Below the pieces are notes generated by a model that was given only the letters and a program-made list of their open reading frames with translations, made no database searches and had not been told where the DNA came from. From Panaeolus papilionaceus (taxonomy: Eukaryota; Basidiomycota; Agaricomycetes; Agaricales), in the NCBI GenBank assembly GCA_015501605.1, contig JADNRZ010000007.1, positions 1,798,001-1,862,000 on the forward strand: 64,000 bases of DNA, in the 5' to 3' direction. Below are positions 54,490-64,000 of the stretch, in pieces. The translations under genes were made by a program, and so were the position numbers. Each line of letters begins with the position of its first letter. Positions within the stretch are counted from its first letter, which is position 1.

Positions 54490-54825
54490 ACCTAAGGACC
54501 TATCCTCATTGGTTTTTACTGGGTAGAGAGAGCGAGATAGACAGAAGGTGTTTGCTTCAACGCCACGTCAGTTAAATTCCCAGAAAGGAAAGAAGAATCT
54601 CACAGAACGATTGCTCCAGGAAATTGAGATACGGCTGAACATAAGCCGTATCATAATGAGGATACACAGAGGGGAAGTTATTTCCAAGAGCGGTAGTACC
54701 CTCATGTACACTGAAATTGCGAGATCGTTAGTCGAATTCCAATGCAATTAGGATGAACCGAACCTAGCTGTCATAATCTTGCCTCCTTCTCGGGGCACAG
54801 GTCCCCCCATAATCACGGAAAACGA

Positions 54826-55655
54826 CTAGCCACCTGTAACCTTCTTCAAGTGGCTCAAGACCGCACCGAGATAGGCAGGAATTTGCTCAATTGCCCTAGA
54901 CAATTACAGCATGAGATTAGGCCTGATAACACCGTTTAAACATCACTTACTGTTGAAACTCCTCTGGACCTGGCTCCTTCTCATCGACGAGAGTTGAAAC
55001 GTTTTTCAGATCAGCCTTCAGCTTCGAAATCTCTTCGTAAACCATGGCTTGTATATCTTCGCTGGAGTTGTTGAAATGCTCCCGAGCGACACGGTTTCGA
55101 ATAGAAAGGCCTGCTTTTGGATCAACACCAAGGCGATCGAGTTCTTCAATTTGTGCTTGTCGTAATCCATGGTCCAAAAATAGCTTCGAGTAGACCTCTT
55201 CGGTCTTTGGCGCGCGCTTGCGAGGAGGTGCGACGGATTCAGGGATCAACATGTGGAAGGATGGGGTTTTTGCTGCTTGTTTAGCCCTGTTCACTTTCGC
55301 AGCTTCACGCCGGAACCAGCCAAGATAACGCTAAATTGAATAAGTAAATCAAATTATGTATCAACACCGGAGAAGGATAATACTCTACCTTCTCTTTTTC
55401 CTTCTGCGTGCTGGAACCGATCTCAACCTGTTCCTTGGTGAGGTCCTTGCAGTCGATGTTGGGAAAGAGGGTTTCGAGGACTGGGTACTTTTGAAAATAA
55501 ATGGCTCGAAACTTGTTGTTCCAGTCATCGTAGTCTTGGTCGTCCTGACTTATCGCAAGAAATTCAAGAAAATGCTCGCGAAATAGACTAAGTTCTTCCT
55601 CTAAGAATGTCGACTTCCTTCCTTTCACCATCTGTACAAGGTTAGGCTCATTCAC
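54826..55655 (-). pseudogene. KDZ-neighbour protein, N-terminal part with nonsense codon
   Basis: Exons are 55389-55655 (KGRKSTFLEEELSLFREH), 54951-55330 (RYLGWFRREAAKVNRAKQ, a long helical region ending EEFQQ) and one starting at 54895 (AIEQIPAYLGAVLSHLKKVT). In the last exon the codon at 54826-54828 is TAG where family members, as I recall them, have Trp. The sequence then continues in frame with SFSVIMGGPVPREGG before decaying. A single G-to-A change thus breaks the gene. The helical Lys-rich N-terminus and GGP motif are characteristic, but no biochemical role is known to me. Confidence 0.6.
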
Positions 55656-56419
55656 GAGTGGAAAGTTTACTGGTTACTCACTACTGATCACCTGTGAGAT
55701 CGACGGCACAAAAGCCTAAAGTCTATCGTTTGAATAAGAATACAATAGCACTAAGCCACGAGAATGGGGAGAACACGGGGGATGTGAAATCACGAAGCCG
55801 GCGCTAAGGGCTTAGAATATTAGAGTAATTGGACCTTAAACCATCGCTCTGAGGATCCGCCAACTATTCAAGGTATTCCTAAGGGGATCATATCTTCTTT
55901 CCCTTGCCAGTATCATTCGGTTTGTGTAAACAAAACTGAAACGGCGGGTGTTGTCAGAAAAGGACCTTTGCCTTCACGAGACACACAGAACAAAACAGCG
56001 GAAGCCGTTAAATTCCATTAAATTCGAGTGGATATAGAAAGATGAAGGGTATCTGGAAGCCTACATGCACCGTGAATTAAATACAAGACGCCTCATTCAA
56101 ATACAAATCCAATGTTTTTCGAATAGTATCGAATCACAGTCAAGACGGTAATTATATGGCAGTGATAATTCCGATACAATTCCAATAATTTCGAAACTCT
56201 GAAAAGGCGGTAATTAAATAAAAGAAATGGTTCCGCTTGGATCTCGAGAATCAAAACCAGAATCAGTGGTTAAAAGATTGTCAGCGTTGCAGTTGTCAGG
56301 AAAACGGAAAACTGGAGGTGTCTTAAAACTCTTAAAAGTACCCTTGCATGGACTTAACTCAAATCCCAAATTCATCCGCATCTTGTACTTCACTCTGCTT
56401 AACTCACCGCTTTTCAATC
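55656..56419. other. Intergenic, nothing recognised
   Basis: AT-rich. It contains degenerate 'attcaaatac'/'aattccaata' motifs like the subterminal repeats at 56095-56200. Confidence 0.4.
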
Positions 56420-57222
56420 ATGCCTGTTCGCTGTTCTGCTGATTCTTGGGCCTCCTCCGATGAGCTTGAGCAGCCAATCAGGTTGCAGGCCATGATTGAT
56501 GCCTTGACTTTCATGGAAAATGACAATAAACGTATGATAATATTATTTTATTCAGCTCTTATCTTCTTATTCTGAATATTTTGGTCGTCTAGCAATTACT
56601 CCCTCTGGTTTGATTCACGCACTTCTTACTGTACATGTCTTGGATGCTGCCGACGATGACGGCAACGCTGGTAAGTAAATTTCATGCGCTTTTATTTGCT
56701 CATTTACTGATTTGTTCTTACACGTAGCTACCGAGCCCAACAGCGACTCTGATGATGATCCAATCATCATCTCAGCTCAACCCCCTGCTGCTCCGGCAGC
56801 AGCCCCAGTTGCAGTCCCGGCTCCTAACGTCGCTGCTGCTGCTGCTGCTATCCCGTCTGTCGCTATTGCTGTGGCTGCAGCTACTGCCCCTCTCGCTCAC
56901 CCTCTCGCACTTCTTCCTCCCGGTGATCATGTGGACCCCTCCACTGGGGTTGCCTATTATCTTCCGCCACTCTCACCTGTCAGTGGTCGTTGGTACTCCG
57001 TAACCCGTGGCCGCCGTGTTGGAGTCTTCCATTCCTGGTATGTGTCGCCCTCATTCTACTTCTCTCTTGTCTCACTTTTATTTACTCTCTCAATCTAGGG
57101 CCACTGTTGCTCCCTACGTTGTCGGAGTAGCTAGTGTTTGCTATGCCAAGTTCAACAACAGGGATGAAGCTGTCGTCGCCTTCGCCACTGCTCTGGCCGC
57201 CCGCGGAGTCACTGTCGTTTAG
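56420..57222 (+). CDS. RNase H1 N-terminal (viroplasmin-type) domain protein
   Basis: Four exons, 56420-56531, 56593-56670, 56728-57037 and 57099-57222, join to exactly 207 codons plus TAG. Introns are 57-61 nt with GTATG or GTAAG donors. Residues 1-64 are helical (MPVRCSADSWASSDELEQ). An acidic SDSDDDP and a long Ala/Pro linker follow. The last ~65 residues form an RNase H1 hybrid-binding-type domain: RWYSVTRGRRVGVFHSW, then YAKFNNRDEAVVAF. In RNase H1 this fold binds RNA/DNA hybrids or dsRNA. No catalytic RNase H domain follows. It sits inside the KDZ element between two partner genes; whether it is native cargo or a separate insertion is unclear. Confidence 0.75.
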
Positions 57223-58535
57223 TATAGCTCTATAGGCAGACTCACTCAACAAGCTTGTATTTAGAAAATTTGTCTTCGTCTCTATTTTGTCCAAATGTAT
57301 CTCGCTCCCCTCTGATAAAATATATTGCTGTTTGTTCTATGTAATCAACGTTTGTTAATCATATAAGTTGCTGAGTTACTTATTGGTTATCAGGTTATGA
57401 CATATAATTGACATCGTCACTCTCCTGTATCGGAATTCACTGAATAGCTCATATGGGCTCCCACATCAGTCCAAGTTGTATACACAAATTAAATATGTAC
57501 ACAGTCCTCTATCAAGTGTCTACCATTCCCCGCGCGCTCATCAATCGGTGCTTGCTCTCAACTGTGTGAACATATGTCTGCATCTGCGCATGCACATCAT
57601 TGAGCACATGAGCGCATCTGTGCATGCACAAAATTCTGTGCGTGTCCTTGATTATCTGATCCCACCAGTAATTGGATGCTCGTCATGGATTAACTTCATT
57701 TTGCCCTTAACGAGGTATAGCAGTTGAATGCGTTGATCAGGCAGTGCACAGCCACCGATACTCATCCTGGTCCCGATATTCAAACTACACAGAATGTAAA
57801 CATCCAAATCCCATGCTTACACTCGTATAGTGTTACTATAAAACTTAGATATAAAGACGCGGCATTAATTGTGACTCAATACATATATATATTGTGTGAT
57901 TGAATAATTTTTAGAATGTTGACACCATATGATATGAAGTCAACCATGGTTTCGTACGTTGGCCTGCATTACGAACCCCCACATTTAGTGCACACACACT
58001 TTATCATGAAAGCGGTTAATTAGACCTCGTAAATCAATTCTAAATGAGTTCAGGATCCTAAATCCCTAATTTTGCGCTCACAGACATTGTTATGACCCTT
58101 GAACAAGCGGAATACATGTTTTTGAGACCCTCAGATAGAAATAAAGGCTTTATTCCTATTGGCTGTTGATTCAATCCGTTCCGGAGTTCGATAAACGGAG
58201 GTCATTTATGAATGATTGTATCCCTCTCTCACTATTCTGAGTATCGGAATGTCTCAAGATGGGTTCCTCCTAAACCATTGTCAACCGGTGAGTTTGTGTG
58301 ATAGATATGTTGTGCTGTATTCCAAAATTTCTACGTTTTCAGTAGGGAAAATATACAGTCTAAAAATAGCGCACACGTTGAACCGATGATTTGAGTGGGG
58401 GTTTAAGTGGTCCGGCGTAGCGTTATTATTGTATTAATATTACTGTCGGACAATATGTTCCTGCCAACGCATGAATGTGACACGTATGAATTTCTATTCA
58501 AATACAGTTTGAATACGATGACATTCTATATATAT
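57223..58535. other. Intergenic, nothing recognised
   Basis: AT-rich with short frames. A few subterminal-like 'attcaaatacagtttgaata' palindromes occur near 58496. Confidence 0.4.
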
Positions 58536-59399
58536 CTACCAATCTTTCCATCTACTGTGGAAACTATCTTCTATGTCGGCTATCGACCCATACTTGAATG
58601 CCATCCAGAAATTGTCATATGCTAAAATAGAGCGTGACTTCCATTGGAGGAGATGCATACCCATGATATGGTCCAGTGTTCCCTTCTTATATTTGCTAAC
58701 AACGATCTTCAGTTCCTTGAATTCTCGGAGAAGTGAAGAAAGTTTATCGTGAACGTCCTGCCAAACCACCATGTGATCTTCTCCTGTTTGGATACGAGTG
58801 ACAACCTGACTCTCTTCGTCACGAGCAGCCCAAGCGCGATACCCGTGAAGTGCGTCGATTGTGTCATCAAGACCTATTTTGATGAGATAGCGCGATACGG
58901 CGTAAGGAGGTGGCTGATCCCAATGCAAGAACTCATGTCTGTCCTGTGCAACTGACATGGCACTGAGGAAATATTTGTTGAAAAAAACACTACCCTCTTG
59001 AACGTCTACGTATGCCGTTCCCAACTCCTGGGCAAGCATAGGAATCCTGGGATGGCGAAGGAGCACCACTTTGAACCCCTTTCGTTGCTCGTATGCCTGA
59101 TGGTTCTGCTTTGCTCGTTGTGCCCGACCACTAACCATTGGAATATGTGCAAAAATGAGGCAGTGTAACGATGTCATGGAAAAACCTTACCGGCTTGAAG
59201 CGGCATACTTATCGTTTTGCTGGCGCTTTGCCTGTTTTCGCTCCTCAGGTGACTTGTATAATATGGGGCGACCTGGGCCCATGGGACAGGATGGAGGAAG
59301 AGAGGGATTGGAAGGTACTATGTTTTCTGGTATGAATGTGTCAGGTTCAGGTCGAAGGAAAGAAATGGATACAACCCATTTGAGACTGAGCTGGCCCAA
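58536..59399 (-). CDS. KDZ partner protein, divergent from the transposase
   Basis: Exon 1 59191-59399 and exon 2 58536-59130 (intron 59131-59190, donor GTAAGG, acceptor TTAG). The start is either 59399 or, more like family members I recall, the in-frame ATG at 59282 giving MGPGRPILYKSPEERKQAK. The basic N-terminus (YKSPEERKQAKRQQND, RGRAQRAKQNHQ) suggests nucleic-acid binding. The rest is helical with Trp-rich segments and ends at TAA/TAG near 58536. A small further intron around 58945-58990 is possible (GTAGTG...CAG). It shares its upstream region with the transposase, as expected for co-expressed transposon genes. Function unknown. Confidence 0.6.
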
Positions 59400-59567
59400 T
59401 CAAAACGCTGCTGGCCAGTGCAGCGCTGGTTCGGGATGAAGAAAAGAAGCAAGCAGGACGCGTCTGAGAGTCATCTTTTTGCTGGCCCAGTAACACAATT
59501 TTTTGACTCCTAATTGAGCGAAAGGTGGGCTATATAACACTGCGCGAGCCCCATACATAAACATAAA
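59400..59567. promoter_or_regulatory. Bidirectional promoter region of the KDZ element
   Basis: Only 168 bp separate the two divergent start codons. The stretch contains 'ctatataacac' (59530-59540), a TATA-like element about 30 bp before the transposase ATG. Confidence 0.45.
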
Positions 59568-62500
59568 ATGCCACCGTCAGCAAAAAGAGGTGGAAAAATC
59601 AAATTCCATAACTCACGACCAACTCAAAGTCATCAGCATGTCGATTACATCTTGACTCCTGGTGGCATAACTGCTTCCACGTTGAACTTCGAATTCCAAT
59701 CAAGGGACAACTCCTCACTTGAGACCAAACTGCCGCTACCCTCAGATGTACCCGCTTCCACAGAGAAGATTCCCTCTGCTCACAGCATCCCTGCCAACGA
59801 GTTTCTTGACTACTTCGCAACGATCAACGACGATGCTTACCGGGCACACTTGGAAGATACAACCACTGACGGACTTCCTCCTAAGCTGGAGGAAGACGCT
59901 AAACGAGCAGTGAGCTCCCTTGATGTTTGAATTTGCATTAAGATGATCTTACCTGGCCACATAGGGTACAGTTCTTCAGCAGTTCAAGCTATCTGCAGAC
60001 CTATTTGCGCGCAAGATAATAGGTCATGAAGGACGAGGGTTTTGGGCTTCAGACATGTGTGATTTATGTGGTAACGAAAGAGGGGTATATGAATGTCAGG
60101 ACTGTCGTGATCGTGTACTGAAGTGTCAAGGATGCATGGCAGACACCCATCAAAACATGTACCTTCATCAAATCAGAGTATGTGTTTGTTTTGATATATG
60201 AAACCGGCTGTCTCACGGCCCATCCAGATGTGGAATGGGTTATTTTTCGAGAAATCGTCACTTCGCGACATCGGTGTTCGCCTCCAACTAAACCACAAGT
60301 TCAGAGATCCATGCATTGGAAAAAAGAAGGCCAAAAACGATGAATTTTGCATTATTGATATTACCGGAATTCACCTTGTCAGCGTCGACTTCTGTCAGTG
60401 CGGCGTTGGCGATCAAGGTCAAGTTACCCAACTTCTCCGTGCAGGTCTATTTCCAGCAACTGTTTCCCAACCCCAGACGGCTGCAACTTTTGATGTGCTT
60501 GACATGTTCGAAATGCTCTCGTATGAGTCCAAGATATCCGGATTTGAGTTCTACCAAACCCTGTCACGTTTAACATGCAATACGGGCCTTAACATTCCTC
60601 CGGTGAGCCGGATGATCACCTCAATACGATGTTTGTGTACTTAAAGTATATTCTAACATATTTTTATAAAAGGACCGCTATGTGCCGTTTCTTTGGATGA
60701 TACACGAATGGAGACATCTTCACATGGCTGTACGATGTGGGCGTGGTCATGCTGTGTTAGGAATCAAAGCAACTCGAGAAGGGGAATTCGCTATCTTATG
60801 TGCAGCATGTCCCCATCCTGGAAAGAACCTCTCACCTGATAAAGAGAAAAGCAACAAGTGGTAGGTCCATATGTCTCCCTTTTGATGCATTGGGCCTAAT
60901 GTCAAACACCTTAGGTACCTCAACGCGACCTTCCTTGCGTTGGACGCCAATTTCCGCCTGAAAAGGAAAAATGTCTCAAACGATACACTTGACCCAGGTT
61001 TGAGTAAAGGGTGGGCTTATTTTGTGGAGGATACTGCCTACCGAGTTCATATCAAGAAGTACAAGAAGGAAAAGGAAGTGGTAATTACTCATTTATCAAT
61101 GTGGAATATCATGGATATGTACTGACACAAATGCTGGCGTAGAAGAGTACCTGTTCCCGTCATGACGCTGTCAATTTATCTAACACCAAGCCAAACCAAG
61201 GTCATGCAGCCTCGGGGGTCGGAAAGGTGGTTTGCGCTCGGCACGACATGAACCTTCCAAACGCATTCGCAGATCTTCAACTTGGAGAGAAGTGAGTATA
61301 TACCCAGTCCAGGACTCATATTTCGTGAGCTTACATATTTGGATTGTTCAGGTATGCAAATATGGACTATGTGTTTTACAAGTGCACCTCAACACTTAGC
61401 CGTTCTTATTCATATATCGTCTCCTATGATGTGGCGTGTCAATGGTCGATTAATCTACCCGCGCATCTCCGTGCAATTCAGGAAGATTTCTTCTTTCCCA
61501 AGGACGTCAAACACATCAAATACCTCGTCCCTAAGTTCCACCTTCCAGCACACATCGCACCATGTCGCATTCGGTATTCCTTTCAATTGGCAACCGGAGT
61601 TGGTCGAACAGACGGAGAAGCCCCGGAGAGACTCTGGAACGAAACGAACCCGCTGGCAACCAGTACTTGTGAGATGGGACCGGGAACTAGACGAGATACT
61701 TTGGATTATCACTTCGGGGATTTTAATTGTAAGAAGACAATCTCGTTTGGTAAGCAAGTCAATTCAATATGTTTCCAATGCTATTTAAATACTATTCCAA
61801 AACAGGAAGAACTATGAAAAGGAAACTCCACGTTGCTGCTATTGATATGGCTGAGCATGTCATCGAGTTCAATGATTTATGTCAGACCATTGAACCAAAG
61901 TTGATCTCTAGCTGGTTGGTCGAAGTTCTGAGGTGGGAGGAGGACCCTGTGAACGTGCCGAATCCCTATGAGATAATTGAAGATGGTATTTGTCTTCTTG
62001 AAACGATCTATCTCTAAACTAATCCCTCTTCCCACGTAGGACCAAGTCAAGCTTCCGTTCGCCGACAGCTTGCAGAAGCAGAAGCACTCGATCTCGCCGC
62101 CGGCATCAAAAAGTCTCTCGATGAAGAAGTGTCTCCAAGTGTTCTGATCTCACATGGCATAGACCTGGAAGCTGAACAGTACGTTTAATGTTATTCACAA
62201 TTTATCTACATATTTTAATCGAGTGGAAATCACTCTACAGGCGCTTGCTGAAAGCACAATCTAAAGAGGTGTGGGAGCACGCGCAGGATCGACAGATCAC
62301 AAGACTCCAGCTTAATATGAACACACTTCAGCGGAAGATCGATAACTGGGTGCCTGTTCAATCAAAGTATTGCCCAGTCGTCACCGACCTTCGTGAGGAA
62401 GAGAAGAATAAGGAGGGGGGTGGTGACGAAAAGGTGTGCCAGATCAGTCCCGTAGATTACAAGTTATGGTTGCCATCACAAATCGGGAGGAAGGGAGTGG

Positions 62501-63449
62501 TTGACCAAGAGCTGCGTGAGGTAGAGTGGAAGAATAGGGAAGGACAAGCGTTCGAGGCTCTCAAGGAGCTAAGGCACGAGCTACAGCTTCGCGTTTACGT
62601 GAAGAACTTTAAGGACCGTTTCTCCCGCGGACAAGGGGCCAACACGAGAGCGAAGAACACTCAAGAAATGATCGAAAAACGGGTCAACGCTGCTGCATCA
62701 AAATACCGAGCCGCCCATCAAGCACTACAGAATTTGGCCGAATTCATCTGTCCAGACAATCACGAGTGGAAAAAGAAGCTTCGTATACTGACTCCTACCG
62801 ATGTTCGGCACATTTCCGAGGCAGCGTTGGGGGAGTCACTGGGTAAGAAGACTGTCTCCTGGATTTGGACTCACCAGTCAGGCCATATTGGAGCAAAAAA
62901 CGACGAGCCGAACATCGAACGTATGTCACGTCTGCCCTTAGTTAACCATCTTCCTTACTTCCTCCCCTTTGTCTAGATGTCAAGGCTGAATGGGCACGAT
63001 GCCGAGCGCGCGCTGCACGTTTCACAGAGGAAGTTGAGCTCCTTGTGGAGGAGATGAACTGCATTCTCCAGTTTTTTGCCTTTGTTGCGTCTGAGTGGGA
63101 CACGAGAGCCAATCTCAATGGTTGGGGACCGCTGGAGGATCCAATCCGCGAGGCTCTGGTAGCATATGCGAAGAAGAAGGCCAGTATGTATCGCCTACTT
63201 GAACAATCCTGCCGAAGGAACTGGTCAGATTTGCCTGCTCATGTTACTCGAATGTCCAACATTATCAAAACACCCTGGCTGGTAGAGAGTAAGGATTTCG
63301 CGGCTTCAAGCTCGTCAATGGCAAGGGCACAGGAGGAAAGGAGGTCCGGGTTGGGGAAGGAGGTCATCGATGGAATGGAGGTTGACGCTGGTGAGGGGAG
63401 TGATGAAGGAGGCGACAAAGGGAAGGAAAATATGGACATCGACGGCTGA
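59568..63449 (+). CDS. KDZ transposase with CxC2 cysteine cluster
   Basis: Eleven exons: 59568-59909, 59965-60177, 60228-60602, 60673-60860, 60915-61080, 61143-61291, 61352-61749, 61806-61985, 62040-62178, 62241-62920, 62977-63449. They sum to 3303 nt, i.e. 1100 residues, without a stop or shift, and every intron (50-70 nt) is GT-AG. Residues ~146-175 hold the CxC2 zinc cluster (CDLCGNERG, YECQDC, LKCQGC, ADTH). The catalytic KDZ region (about 430-620) shows STCSRHDAVN, SYDVACQW, PKFHLPAHIAPC, GVGRTDGEAPERLW and MGPGTRRDTLDYHFGD. The C-terminal third is charged and helical and ends with an acidic tail. It should excise and insert the surrounding element. It looks fully coding. Confidence 0.9.
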
Positions 63450-63469
63450 ATATAGACCCCTGTACTTAT

Positions 63470-63930
63470 AGTGACGCTCTATACCTCCTGACTGAATTGT
63501 ATTGAAATAGTAATGCAAATGTATTTTTCTCAAAATTTCGAGCATTCACTCGTACAGCCTTCAAGTATTGGAATAGCTTTGAAATGGTATTTAAATGCGC
63601 GCTTCCCTGAATAGGCGGCTCTCCCCGTTCCTTGACTTGTAGTTGCTCTGTATGCGTTGGATTAGTATTGGAACTGTATTGGAATTGTATTCGAGTGCAA
63701 GGTTCTCTACTGTAACTCTCTTTTGGGTTAGTAGACTGTTTGCCGCGACTCCTATCGAAAGAGTAATCAATGAGTGTCTAAATTCGGTCGCCGTCAATGC
63801 TCTTCATCTTTTTCTTGCCCATGCTCAGCCTTCGACTATTCAAATAGTGTTGAAATTGTATTTGAGAAGAGCTCTCAGGTTACTTATTGTGACGGTGGCT
63901 TGCAACGATTTTTGAAATAGTATTGAATTT
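63470..63930. repeat. Right subterminal repeats of the KDZ element
   Basis: Copies of the TTGAAATNGTATTTAAAT-type core lie at about 63500, 63574, 63660, 63836 and 63908, some in reverse orientation, spaced by non-coding DNA. They correspond to 51111-51750. Confidence 0.7.
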
Positions 63931-64000
63931 GTTTCTCAATCCATGTTCCATCGGTGCTGGACTCCTGTCTCCTGTCTCTCTTCCGGCAATCGAATTGGTA

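Larger units (their letters stand above)
51011..64000. mobile_element. KDZ-type DNA transposon (right end beyond window)
   Basis: Bounded on the left by AT-rich subterminal repeats (51111-51750) and on the right by similar repeats (63500-63930) that run to the window edge. Between them are the transposase, its divergent partner gene, a second partner gene on the minus strand and a small RNase H1-N gene. KDZ (Kyakuja-Dileera-Zisupton) elements are large and common in mushroom genomes. Exact tips and the target duplication are not visible. Confidence 0.7.

Overview
The window is nuclear DNA from a filamentous basidiomycete, most probably an Agaricomycete. Short introns of about 50-70 nt with GT-AG ends, a CxC2-type KDZ transposase with its usual partner genes, a chromodomain Ty3/gypsy element, and a second gypsy type with a YIDD reverse transcriptase all point that way. 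I see no ordinary housekeeping gene, rRNA, tRNA or CRISPR array. It is a repeat-rich, fast-evolving region.

Layout. (1) Positions 1-30500 hold about six decaying copies (U1-U6) of one minus-strand unit. Where complete (U3, 7.9-13.2 kb) the unit has a small three-exon gene of about 140 codons, a PA-clan-like serine protease gene, and a Ser/Asp-rich low-complexity gene ('gene X') with a conserved upstream segment. U2, U3 and U4 keep an open small gene; U6 and U5 are broken. Non-autonomous DNA transposons with 8-bp target duplications (13212-13937, 21442-22256), a 491-bp MITE (5456-5946) and a 1.47-kb TIR element (28621-30093) cut into the array.

(2) Positions 30887-49636 are a stack of nested mobile elements. 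A minus-strand chromodomain gypsy element (Gypsy-1, 5-bp target duplication GTCAC) has a second gypsy element (Gypsy-2, 38395-49247) inside its 5' LTR. The two 758-bp LTRs of Gypsy-2 differ at only one base that I can find, so it inserted very recently. Each pol gene has been hit by a ~1.02-kb hAT-like element of the same family. Gypsy-2 has lost the catalytic core of its integrase. In its place, antisense to gag-pol, it carries two five-exon genes, each with a TATA box and clean GT-AG introns, encoding 294 and 301 residues.

(3) From about 51 kb to beyond the right edge lies a KDZ DNA transposon. It has AT-rich palindromic subterminal repeats, an intact 11-exon, 1100-residue CxC2/KDZ transposase (59568-63449), a divergent partner gene (58536-59399), a gene with an RNase H1 N-terminal (viroplasmin-type) domain (56420-57222), and a partner gene broken by a nonsense codon and a frameshift (52266-55655).

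How they work together: the region is an accretion of selfish elements over a tandem gene array. The strongest candidates for something undescribed are the intron-bearing antisense gene pair carried between LTRs, and the hAT-like elements that share tips and core but differ completely in their subterminal repeats. Exon models were built by hand from splice signals and frame; no database search was possible, so family names rest on motif recognition.
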